Of a DNA stretch of 24,416 nt, positions 14,669-21,313 are shown one piece after another (the first letter of the stretch is position 1; every line of letters begins with the position of its first letter). Under the pieces are notes generated by a model. The model worked only from the letters and a program-made list of their open reading frames with translations. It was not told the origin of the DNA and ran no database searches. Origin of the DNA: Raineyella sp964402325. GTDB taxonomy: Bacteria; Actinomycetota; Actinomycetes; Propionibacteriales; Propionibacteriaceae. The translations under genes were made by a program, and so were the position numbers. The stretch spans positions 1 through 24,416 of the forward strand of contig CAYOBI010000042.1 in NCBI GenBank assembly GCA_964402325.1, in the 5' to 3' direction.

Positions 14669-16882
14669 CTACCTGTCGACCCGGAGCGGCGTGGGCTCGT
14701 CCTCGGCCCGATGGGGCAGCCGGTGCCGGCCGCGGGCCAGCGGGGAGGGCCACCACACCGCCGGGCCGATGTCGTGCACCAGGGCCGGGACGAGCACCGA
14801 CCGGACGACGAAGGTGTCCAACAGGACGCCGAAGGCGACGATGAACGCGAGCTGGACCAGGAACAGGATCGGGATCACCGACAGCGCCGCGAACGTCGCC
14901 GCCAGCACCAGCCCCGCCGAGGTGATCACCCCACCGGTGACGACCAGGCCGCGCAGCACCCCGTCGCGGGTGCCGTGGACCTGGGTCTCCTCGCGCACCC
15001 GGGTCATCAGGAAGATGTTGTAGTCGATGCCGAGTGCGACGAGGAAGACGAAGCCGTAGAGGGGGACCGCCGGGTCGGCGCCCGGGAAGCCCAGCACGTG
15101 GTTGAAGACCAGTGCGGAGACGCCCATCGCGGCGGCGAAGGACAGCACCGTGGTGGCGATCAGCAGCAGCGGGGCGACGACCGCCCGGAGCAGCACCATC
15201 AGGATCAGCAGGATGACGACCAGGACGACCGGGATGATCAGGGTGCGGTCGTGGATCGCGGCGTCGACGGTGTCGATCGAGGTCGCGGTCACCCCGCCGA
15301 CCAGCGCCCCGCCCGGCAGCGCGTGGAGTTCGTCGCGGACGGCCCGTACGGTCGTCTCGGCCTCGTCGGAGTCGGCCGCGGAGGTCAGGGTGGCCTGCAC
15401 CAGCACCTGCCCGTCCAGCACCGTCGGCGCCGCCCCGGCCGTGCCGGCCGCGCCACCGGGAGCTCCGGGAATCGTGCCGATCCCGCCGTCGCGGGTCAGC
15501 GGCAGGGTGCCGGTGGGGGAGGCCGCCGCGGTGACGGCCACCGAGGCGATGCCGTCGTGGTCCGACAGCGTCCGGGCCACCTCGGGCAGCTGCGACTCGT
15601 CGGCGAGGACGTAGAGGGGGGAGCCCGCCCCGGCGGGGAAGTGGGCGCCGAGCTCCTGCTGGCCGTCCCGGGCCTCGGAGGTGCCGAGGACCAGGTCGGA
15701 CTGCGGCACGCCGTCGGCGCGCAGCTGTCCGACCCCGACGGCGGCCACGGCGAGCACGATGGCGGTGGTCACCCACAGGGCCCGGGGGTGGGAGGCCACG
15801 CCGCGGGCCAGCCGGGCCCAGATCCCGCGGGCGGGGACCACGTCCGCCGGTGTCGCCGCCGGGTCGTACGCGGGGCGGGCGGGCCAGAACGCCACCCGGC
15901 CGCAGGCGTAGAGGACCGCGGGGAGGAAGGTCAGGGCCGCCAGCATCGCGAAGGCGATCCCGATCGCGGCGACAGGGCCCAGGGTGCTGTTCGACTTCAG
16001 GTCGCTGAGCAGCAGGCAGAGCAACCCGGCGATCACCGTGCCGCCGGACGCCAGGATGGGCTCGACGGCGCCGCGCAGCGCGACCCGGGTCGCCTGCCAG
16101 GCGTGCGGCGAGTGCCGCAGCGCCTCGCGGTAGCGGGCGACGTAGAGCAGCGAGTAGTCCGTGGCCGCGCCGATCACCAGGATGAACAGGATGCCCTGGG
16201 TCTGACCGCTGAGCAGCAGCACCCCGGCCTTCGCCAGCCACCACACGGTCAACAGGGCCACGCACAGGGCGAACATGCTGGTGGCCAGGACGGCGAGGGG
16301 GAGGATCGCCGAGCGGTAGACGAGGAGGAGGATGACCAGGACGGCGGACAGGGCGACGCCGAGCAGCAGGCCGTCGATGCCGGCGAAGGCCCCGGCGAGG
16401 TCCGCGGTGAAGCCGGCCGGCCCGGTCACGTAGGCGCGGACCCCCTCGGGCAGGCCGGTGCGGGTCACCGTGCCGACCTCGCGGGCCACCGCCGGGATGT
16501 CGGCGTCGCCGGTGATCGGCACGAAGGCCTGGACGGCCATCCCGTCGGCGGACGGAATGGCCGGGGACACCGGACCGGCCACGCCCGCGACGTCCGCGGT
16601 CGCCGCGATCCGCTCCCTGATCACCGCCAGGTCTGCGGGCGTCAGGGGTGAGTCGGCCGTGACGACCACGACGGCGGGGATCGCCGCCCGGCCGGTGAAG
16701 TCCGCGAGCCGCTCCTGGACCCGGGTCGCGTCGGCCGATTGCGGCAGGTAGGCGGTCGCCTCGTTCGAGGAGACCTCGTCGACGCGGCCGAAGTACGGCC
16801 CGCCGACCGAGGCGGCGGCCAGCCAGGCGAGGATCAGGGCGGCCGGGAGGATGATCCGCAGCCAGCGGGGGACGTGCAACAT
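14669..16882 (-). CDS. MMPL/RND-superfamily transporter
   Basis: 737 residues with two homologous halves: one helix, an extracytoplasmic domain of about 130 residues, then a five-helix bundle, repeated. The proton-relay signatures are present in both: T241-D242-Y243-S in the first and G-I-D620-Y621-N-I-F in the second. The first half carries a second loop near residue 430-470 rich in Gly, Ala and Thr. MMPL proteins export lipids, siderophores or drugs across the cytoplasmic membrane using proton motive force; the substrate here cannot be told. ATG at 16880-16882 is chosen because AAGGA precedes it by 8 nt; the ATG at 16889-16891 lacks spacing, and the longest frame needs a TTG. A divergent MarR gene 115 bp away is the likely repressor. 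Confidence 0.92.
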   Translation of the reverse strand: MLHVPRWLRIILPAALILAWLAAASVGGPYFGRVDEVSSNEATAYLPQSADATRVQERLADFTGRAAIPAVVVVTADSPLTPADLAVIRERIAATADVAGVAGPVSPAIPSADGMAVQAFVPITGDADIPAVAREVGTVTRTGLPEGVRAYVTGPAGFTADLAGAFAGIDGLLLGVALSAVLVILLLVYRSAILPLAVLATSMFALCVALLTVWWLAKAGVLLLSGQTQGILFILVIGAATDYSLLYVARYREALRHSPHAWQATRVALRGAVEPILASGGTVIAGLLCLLLSDLKSNSTLGPVAAIGIAFAMLAALTFLPAVLYACGRVAFWPARPAYDPAATPADVVPARGIWARLARGVASHPRALWVTTAIVLAVAAVGVGQLRADGVPQSDLVLGTSEARDGQQELGAHFPAGAGSPLYVLADESQLPEVARTLSDHDGIASVAVTAAASPTGTLPLTRDGGIGTIPGAPGGAAGTAGAAPTVLDGQVLVQATLTSAADSDEAETTVRAVRDELHALPGGALVGGVTATSIDTVDAAIHDRTLIIPVVLVVILLILMVLLRAVVAPLLLIATTVLSFAAAMGVSALVFNHVLGFPGADPAVPLYGFVFLVALGIDYNIFLMTRVREETQVHGTRDGVLRGLVVTGGVITSAGLVLAATFAALSVIPILFLVQLAFIVAFGVLLDTFVVRSVLVPALVHDIGPAVWWPSPLARGRHRLPHRAEDEPTPLRVDR

Positions 16883-16931
16883 CGTCGGCATCCTTCGTCG
16901 TGGGGTGAGATCAAGGTCGAGAACGCTCGCC

Positions 16932-16959
16932 AAATTAAGCTAGCTTGGCTAGCAATAAA
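16932..16959 (-). promoter_or_regulatory. mmpL-like promoter, -35 TTTATT / -10 TAATTT
   Basis: On the minus strand TTTATT (16954-16959) and TAATTT (16932-16937) are separated by 16 bp. Predicted start near 16925, giving a leader of about 43 nt with the AAGGA site. The -35 is imperfect. Confidence 0.5.
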
Positions 16960-16965
16960 CCTAGC
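16937..16965. promoter_or_regulatory. Candidate MarR operator: GCTAGC palindrome plus half-site
   Basis: GCTAGC-TTG-GCTAGC (16939-16953) is a perfect 15-bp inverted repeat, and AAGCTAGCTT (16937-16946) is palindromic on its own. A third copy CCTAGC is at 16960-16965. The 15-bp repeat exactly fills the spacer between the mmpL -35 and -10, so a bound repressor would block polymerase. The marR start is 33 bp away. Confidence 0.6.
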
Positions 16966-16984
16966 ATGGGAATGTCCCCCGGCA

Positions 16985-16990
16985 TAGACT
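16985..16990 (+). promoter_or_regulatory. -10 hexamer of marR, leaderless type
   Basis: TAGACT with 7 nt to the ATG at 16998; no Shine-Dalgarno before the ATG. Confidence 0.45.
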
Positions 16991-16997
16991 CGGCGTC

Positions 16998-17597
16998 ATG
17001 TCAGCCGAGCAGCCGGAGGGGGGGACCGCGTCAGGGGTCGCGGACGACGTCCCGCTCTACGCGGTGGCGGCCAACGATCCCTCCGGTCGCCTGATCGACC
17101 GTCGCGGCGTCAGTGAGGCCGACCTGGCCCAGATCTCCGGGCTGATGCAGGCCCTCGGTGCGCTGCGCGACGAGGAGGACCGCTTCGCCCGGGCCTCCGA
17201 GGAGTACATGAGACTGGGGCGCACGGACATGCGGGCGCTGCACTTCCTGATCGTCGCCGAGAACCTCGGCCGGGTGGTGACCGCGGCAGCCCTGGCCACC
17301 CACCTGCACATCACCAGCGCCTCGACGACCAAGCTCCTCGACCGGCTCGAGCGGGCCGGTCACGTCACCCGGTCACCGCATCCGTCCGACCGGCGGGCCC
17401 TGGCCGTACGCGTCACCGCGCAGACCCGCCGGGCCGCCACCGCGACGGTCGGGGCGTACCAGGCCCGGCGGTTCCGGGCCGCGGCCCGGCTGTCGCCGGC
17501 GGAGCGGGAGGTCGTCACGCACTTCCTGCACGACATGACCGACGAGCTGGCCGGCGCCGATGCGTTGCCCCCGGAGTCCGGCCGGCGCGACAGCTGA
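16998..17597 (+). CDS. MarR-family transcriptional regulator
   Basis: 199 residues, longer than the typical 140-160 because of an N-terminal tail of about 40 residues. The winged HTH is around residues 75-135: R-T-D-M-R-A-L-H-F-L, then A-A-L-A-T-H-L-H-I-T-S-A-S-T-T-K-L-L-D-R-L-E-R with wing H-P-S-D-R-R-A. The D-R-R-A wing motif is characteristic. MarR proteins bind palindromes as dimers and release DNA on binding small lipophilic ligands. Divergent from the MMPL-like gene with a palindrome between, so control of that exporter is the natural inference. Start chosen by the leaderless -10 and by the lack of any upstream alternative. Confidence 0.9.
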   Translation: MSAEQPEGGTASGVADDVPLYAVAANDPSGRLIDRRGVSEADLAQISGLMQALGALRDEEDRFARASEEYMRLGRTDMRALHFLIVAENLGRVVTAAALATHLHITSASTTKLLDRLERAGHVTRSPHPSDRRALAVRVTAQTRRAATATVGAYQARRFRAAARLSPAEREVVTHFLHDMTDELAGADALPPESGRRDS

Positions 17598-17623
17598 CCG
17601 TACGACCTGTCGGCCGTACGGTC
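17596..17623. terminator. Hairpin between convergent marR and lysE
   Basis: GACCGTACG (17596-17604) pairs with CGTACGGTC (17615-17623) around a 10-nt loop; the stem begins inside the marR stop codon. Probably serves both strands; the lysE stop is 17 bp further. Confidence 0.5.
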
Positions 17624-17639
17624 GGACTCCTCGGAGGGC

Positions 17640-18245
17640 TCAGGCGGCCAGGACGAGCCGACCGGCCAGGCCGACCATCAGCACGCCGACGCCGGTGTCG
17701 ATCCAGCGCCAGGTCCGTGGCCGGCCGAGCGGCCCGGACAGCGCCCGGGCCCCGAAGCCCAGCAGCACGAACCACAGCGCGCTGGCCGACAGCGCGCCGG
17801 CGGTGAAGACCCATCGCGCCGGGTCGCCGAAGTGGTTGGCCAGGTTGCCGAGCAGCACCACGGTGTCGAGGTAGGTCTGCGGGTTGAGGAAGGTCGCGCC
17901 CAGCACGGTCAGCACGACGGTCCGGGCCGAGCCGGCCCCGGTGACGACCATCGCCTTCGGCCTGGCGGCCGACCGGAAGGACATCGCGGCGTAGTAGAGC
18001 AGGTAGGCGGCGCCGACCCAGGCGAGCACCTCCATCACCACCGGGTGGTGCGCGGCGATCACGCCGACCCCGGCCGTGCCCGAGGTGATCAGCACGATCT
18101 CGCTGAGGATGCAGACGAGCACGACCAGCCCCACGTGGTCGCGACGGATCCCCTGACGCATCACCATCGTGTTCTGCGCCCCGATCATCGCCACGAGCGT
18201 GAAGCTCGCCACGAACCCGGTCACCCAGATGCCGATCCCGACCAT
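17640..18245 (-). CDS. lysE: LysE/ArgO-type amino-acid exporter
   Basis: 201 residues with about six hydrophobic helices, the standard LysE size. Helix 1 reads GFVASFTLVAMIGAQNTMVMRQGIRRDHV, shown here only as its family core G-A-Q-N-x-M-V-M-R-Q-G-I-R; later N-P-Q-T-Y-L-D-T-V-V-L-L-G is the second hallmark (helix 4 region). LysE exports lysine and arginine (ArgO arginine) across the cytoplasmic membrane. ATG at 18243-18245 is preferred over the adjacent ATG at 18246-18248 because GGAGG (18252-18256) is then 6 nt away. A good -35/-10 promoter lies about 115 nt upstream and the LysG-type regulator is divergent, which strongly supports the LysE identity. Confidence 0.93.
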   Translation of the reverse strand: MVGIGIWVTGFVASFTLVAMIGAQNTMVMRQGIRRDHVGLVVLVCILSEIVLITSGTAGVGVIAAHHPVVMEVLAWVGAAYLLYYAAMSFRSAARPKAMVVTGAGSARTVVLTVLGATFLNPQTYLDTVVLLGNLANHFGDPARWVFTAGALSASALWFVLLGFGARALSGPLGRPRTWRWIDTGVGVLMVGLAGRLVLAA

Positions 18246-18366
18246 CATCCACCTCCGACGTCCCGGCCGGCCCCGGCCGGCAGCACAGTCCTCGCCGGCA
18301 ACACCGGCACCCGACCAACCCGCCGGAGCGGCCGGCGGGCGGGGGCGCGCGGCCCCTCCGACTCCG

Positions 18367-18395
18367 ACGCTAGGGGGACCCAGATCGTAAGACAA
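18367..18395 (-). promoter_or_regulatory. lysE promoter, -35 TTGTCT / -10 TAGCGT
   Basis: Minus-strand TTGTCT (18390-18395) and TAGCGT (18367-18372) with 17-bp spacing. Predicted start near 18360 leaves a GC-rich leader of about 115 nt. Confidence 0.6.
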
Positions 18396-18401
18396 ACGTG
18401 G

Positions 18402-18424
18402 GATTCTTCAGTCGGATTAGAATC
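18402..18424. promoter_or_regulatory. LysR-type box GATTCT-N11-AGAATC
   Basis: Perfect 6-bp arms with 11-bp spacer, a T-N11-A site. It lies at about -42 to -64 from the predicted lysE start, right behind the lysE -35, and overlaps the lysG -10 (TAGAAT, 18418-18423). This is the classical layout for activating lysE while repressing lysG. Confidence 0.7.
18418..18423 (+). promoter_or_regulatory. -10 hexamer of lysG, leaderless type
   Basis: TAGAAT with 6 nt to the ATG at 18430; no ribosome site precedes the ATG. Confidence 0.55.
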
Positions 18425-18429
18425 TCTTC

Positions 18430-19314
18430 ATGAACTTCGAGCAGCTCAGGGCCCTCCTGGCGGTGGTGGACGAGGGCACCTTCGAGGCCGCCGCGGACGA
18501 GCTGAAGGTCTCCCCGTCGGCGATCAGCCAGCGGATCAAGGCCCTCGAGGGCTCGGTCGGCAACGTCGTGGTGCGGCGTACGGTGCCCTGCACGGCCACG
18601 GAGGCGGGGGCGGTGCTGCTCCGGATGGCCCGCCAGGTCGCCCTGCTGGAGACCGAGGCCCGCGAGTCGCTGGGCGCCGGCGACCCGGGGCAGGCGATGC
18701 TGCCCCTGGCGGTCAATGCCGACTCGCTGGCCACCTGGTTCCGCCCGGTGCTGCGCGACGCGGCCGGGTGGCCGGACACCGTGCTGCGGCTGCAGCTGGA
18801 GGACGAGGAGCACACCAGCGACCTGCTCCGACGCGGCGACGTGGTCGGCGCCGTCACCGCCGCACCGCGCGTGGTCACCGGGTGTCGTACGGAGCGCCTC
18901 GGCGCGATCCGCTACCAACCGGTCGCCGCCCCGGAACTGCTGGAGCGCCACACCCGGCTGCGCAGCGGCCGCCGGATCGTCGAGTGGGGCCGGATGCCGG
19001 TGCTCCGGTACGGACCCAAGGACGACCTGCAGAACAAGTTCCTCCGCTCCCGGGGCGTCGAGCAGTTGCCCATCGCCCACCAGATCCCGTCCTCGGAGGC
19101 GTACCTGGAGGCGGCCCGCGCCGGGCTCGGCTGGGGTCTGGTCCCCGAGGTACAGATGGGGACGGCGCTGGCCGACGGGTCACTGGAGATCGTCGTGCCG
19201 CAGTCCCAGCGCGACGTCCCGCTCTACTGGCAGGTCTGGAAGCTCGGCTCCGAACGGATCGAACGGCTGAGTGCCGCCGTGCGCAGGGCCGCGGCACCGC
19301 TGGCCCGCGGCTGA
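18430..19314 (+). CDS. lysG: LysR-family regulator, LysG/ArgP type
   Basis: 294 residues, normal for LysR regulators. N-terminal HTH (3-60) reads F-E-Q-L-R-A-L-L-A-V-V-D-E-G-T-F-E-A-A-A, then SPSAISQRIKALEGSVG and V-V-R-R-T-x-P-C, closely resembling LysG/ArgP, which sense Lys/Arg/His and activate lysE/argO. The remaining 200 residues form the periplasmic-binding-protein-like effector domain, with SSEAYLEAARAGLGWGLVPE as its typical late segment. Divergent from lysE with a T-N11-A box between. Its stop codon lies in a hairpin shared with the convergent reductase gene, only 2 bp apart. Confidence 0.93.
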   Translation: MNFEQLRALLAVVDEGTFEAAADELKVSPSAISQRIKALEGSVGNVVVRRTVPCTATEAGAVLLRMARQVALLETEARESLGAGDPGQAMLPLAVNADSLATWFRPVLRDAAGWPDTVLRLQLEDEEHTSDLLRRGDVVGAVTAAPRVVTGCRTERLGAIRYQPVAAPELLERHTRLRSGRRIVEWGRMPVLRYGPKDDLQNKFLRSRGVEQLPIAHQIPSSEAYLEAARAGLGWGLVPEVQMGTALADGSLEIVVPQSQRDVPLYWQVWKLGSERIERLSAAVRRAAAPLARG

Positions 19315-19328
19315 CGTCAGCGCGGGCC
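19302..19328. terminator. Shared bidirectional hairpin with both stop codons in the stem
   Basis: GGCCCGC (19302-19308), bulged G, GCTGA, CG, TCAGC, GCGGGCC (19322-19328): about 12 bp of stem. TGACGTCA at its tip holds the lysG stop (19312-19314) and the complement of the reductase stop (19317-19319). Confidence 0.55.
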
Positions 19329-19886
19329 GGCCGGCAGCACCTCGTACGTCAGGCGGGCGAACCGGCCCAATTGCTGCGCCGACACCAGGCGCAGCCGGTC
19401 GGGCCCGAGGTTGCGGGGCAGCAGCGGCTTGCCGGCCGCCACCGTGGCCGGCGCGACGTCGACCCGGATCTCGTCCAGCACCCCGGCGTCGAGGAACTGC
19501 CCGGCGAGGTCCCCGCCGCCGATCACCCAGAGGATCCCGTCGCCCACCACGGCCTCCAGGGTCGCCAGGTGGTCGGTGACCGGACCGGACAGGATCCGGA
19601 CGTCGGCCCCCTCCGGGATCGGCAGGTCGCGATGGGTGAACAGGAACAGCGGACTGGTGCCGATCATCGCGTCGTTCCAGCTGCCGGGGACCTCGGGCGG
19701 GGCCTCGTGGGCGAGCACCCACTCGTACGTGGCGGCGCCGCAGACCCCGGCGGCGGTCGAGCCGATGAAGGTCGCCGGGTCCGGCCCGCCGTCCTCCTCG
19801 GGGACGTCGAACAGCCACTGCAGGTCGTCGCCGGTGCCGGCGAGATAGCCGTTGAGCGTGCTGGCGGTGTAGAAGACCGTACGCAT
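19317..19886 (-). CDS. Dihydrofolate-reductase/RibD C-terminal domain family protein
   Basis: 189 residues, the usual size of stand-alone RibD_C proteins. Features seen: M1-RTVFYTASTLNGYLAG start, the AATYEWVL segment near residue 52, W-V-I-G-G-G-D-L-A (NADPH loop, about 120-128) and the late L-D-E-I-R-V-D-V-A-P-x-x-x-x-x-G-K-P-L-L-P. These use NAD(P)H in reductive reactions; in most bacteria their physiological substrate is unknown, and few are true DHFRs. It is convergent with lysG and divergent from ald. Upstream TAGGGT is 5 nt before the ATG and could be a -10 of a leaderless transcript or an AGGG ribosome site; the sequence cannot decide. Confidence 0.88.
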   Translation of the reverse strand: MRTVFYTASTLNGYLAGTGDDLQWLFDVPEEDGGPDPATFIGSTAAGVCGAATYEWVLAHEAPPEVPGSWNDAMIGTSPLFLFTHRDLPIPEGADVRILSGPVTDHLATLEAVVGDGILWVIGGGDLAGQFLDAGVLDEIRVDVAPATVAAGKPLLPRNLGPDRLRLVSAQQLGRFARLTYEVLPAGPR

Positions 19887-20018
19887 GGCTCACCCTAACC
19901 AGCGAAACGTCGGCGAGGACAGGGCCGCGGGAGCACAATCGGACCCATCCCCACCGGAGGAACCCACCGGATCACACCCACCGAACGACCCCGCCCGAGC
20001 GGCTGAACGGAGTGGACG

Positions 20019-21137
20019 ATGCGCGTCGCTGTGCCGACCGAGACCAAGCCGGAGGAGTACCGGGTGGCGGTCACGCCCGCCGGTGTCCGCGAACTGGTGG
20101 CCGACGGCCACGAGGTGGTGGTCCAGGCCGGGGCCGGACTGGCCTCCGACATCACCGACGAGGACTTCCAGCGGGTCGGTGCCGAGACCACCGACGACGT
20201 GGATGCCCTGTGGCACTGGGCCGACCTGATCTGCAAGGTCAAGGAGCCCCAGCCGCCGGAGATCGCCCGGCTCCGCGAGGGCCAGCTGCTCTTCGCCTAC
20301 CTCCACCTGGCCCCGGACGAGGCCCAGACCCGTGGCCTGCTCGCGTCCGGCGCGAGCTGTGTGGCGTACGAGACCGTCACCGACGACGAGGGCCGGCTAC
20401 CGCTGCTGGCGCCGATGTCCGCGGTCGCGGGCCGGCTGTCGGCCCAGGTCGGGGCCCGGCTGCTGGAGGGCATCCACGGCGGCCGGGGCCTGCTGATGGG
20501 CGGCGTGCCCGGCGTACCGGCGGCCCGGGTGCTGGTGATCGGGGCCGGCGTCGTGGGCAGCAACGCCATCCGGGTCGCCCTCGGGATGGGCGCCGACGTC
20601 ACCGTCCTCGACGTCGACCTGGACCGGCTGGCCCACCTGGACTCCCGCTTCGGCGCGGCCCTGACCACCCGGCACTCGTCCCGGCTGGCCCTCGAGGAGT
20701 CCCTGGCCCGCGCCGACCTGGTGATCGGTGCCGCGCTGGTGCCGGGGGCGCTGACCCCCCAGCTGGTCTCGCGCGAACAGCTCCAGCTGATGCCGCACGG
20801 CTCCGCGATCGTCGACGTCGCCATCGACCAGGGCGGCTGCTTCGCCACCAGCCACCCGACCACCCACAGCGATCCCACCTACTGGGTGGACCACGTGCTG
20901 CACTACTGCGTGGCCAACATGCCCAGTGCCGTCGCCGCGACGGCCACCCGGGCACTGGCCAACGCCACCCAGCCCTACCTCGTCCGGCTCGCCAACGGCG
21001 GCATCGACGGCCTGATCACCGACCAGCAGCTCCGTGCCGGGCTGAACGTGCACCGGGGGATGGTGACGAACGCGGCCGTCGCCGCGGCGCACGGGATGGA
21101 ACACGTCCGGGCCGACGAGGCGCTCCTGGAGGACTGA
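20019..21137 (+). CDS. ald: Alanine dehydrogenase
   Basis: 372 residues, full length for Ald (about 371). Catalyses NAD-dependent oxidative deamination of L-alanine to pyruvate and ammonia, reversible, cytosolic hexamer. The catalytic residues known from the mycobacterial enzyme are all present at matching numbers: R15 in E-Y-R-V-A-V-T-P, K75 in KVKEP, H96 in YLHLA and D270 in VDVAIDQGG. The NAD loop is G175-A-G-V-V-G-S. The ATG has GGAG 6 nt upstream. CACAAT (19934-19939) may be its -10. No Lrp/AldR regulator lies next to it. Downstream an imperfect hairpin (CTCAATCGG 21149-21157 with CCGACTGAG 21170-21178) may end the transcript. Confidence 0.97.
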   Translation: MRVAVPTETKPEEYRVAVTPAGVRELVADGHEVVVQAGAGLASDITDEDFQRVGAETTDDVDALWHWADLICKVKEPQPPEIARLREGQLLFAYLHLAPDEAQTRGLLASGASCVAYETVTDDEGRLPLLAPMSAVAGRLSAQVGARLLEGIHGGRGLLMGGVPGVPAARVLVIGAGVVGSNAIRVALGMGADVTVLDVDLDRLAHLDSRFGAALTTRHSSRLALEESLARADLVIGAALVPGALTPQLVSREQLQLMPHGSAIVDVAIDQGGCFATSHPTTHSDPTYWVDHVLHYCVANMPSAVAATATRALANATQPYLVRLANGGIDGLITDQQLRAGLNVHRGMVTNAAVAAAHGMEHVRADEALLED

Positions 21138-21148
21138 TCCCGGCGGGA

Positions 21149-21178
21149 CTCAATCGGAGGGGCGGAGACCCGACTGAG
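21149..21178 (+). terminator. Possible ald terminator hairpin
   Basis: CTCAATCGG and CCGACTGAG pair with one A/C mismatch around a 12-nt purine-rich loop, 11 bp after the ald stop. No T-run. Confidence 0.35.
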
Positions 21179-21211
21179 GGGTGGCGTTCCACCTCGGTGG
21201 TGGAGCTGCGC

Positions 21212-21239
21212 TTGCGCATTTTTGCAGAGCATGTAATCT
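21212..21239 (+). promoter_or_regulatory. Promoter of the DHA2 pump gene, -35 TTGCGC / -10 TAATCT
   Basis: 16-bp spacer, in an AT-rich patch unlike the flanking DNA. Predicted start near 21246, leader of about 68 nt. A GCGGG/CCCGC hairpin with CGTG loop (21270-21283) lies in that leader. Confidence 0.6.
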
Positions 21240-21253
21240 TTCGTGGTCTGCAA
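21222..21253. promoter_or_regulatory. Candidate TetR operator TTGCAGA-N18-TCTGCAA
   Basis: Perfect 7-bp arms (21222-21228 and 21247-21253) centred at 21237-21238, inside the -10 hexamer. The 25-bp arm spacing puts the two halves on either side of the promoter core, well placed for a repressor. The TetR gene downstream of the pump is the obvious candidate. Confidence 0.5.
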
Positions 21254-21313
21254 CGGTGCGGGCTGCCCCGCGGGCGTGCCCGCCCGCCTCTGTGTTTCGG
21301 AAGGTTCTCGCCC

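Noticed and set aside
14300..16651. A 783-residue plus-strand frame antisense to the MMPL gene
   Set aside because: Low-complexity Gly/Asp/Gln/His-rich shadow; the minus strand encodes a full MMPL protein plus the LOG protein.
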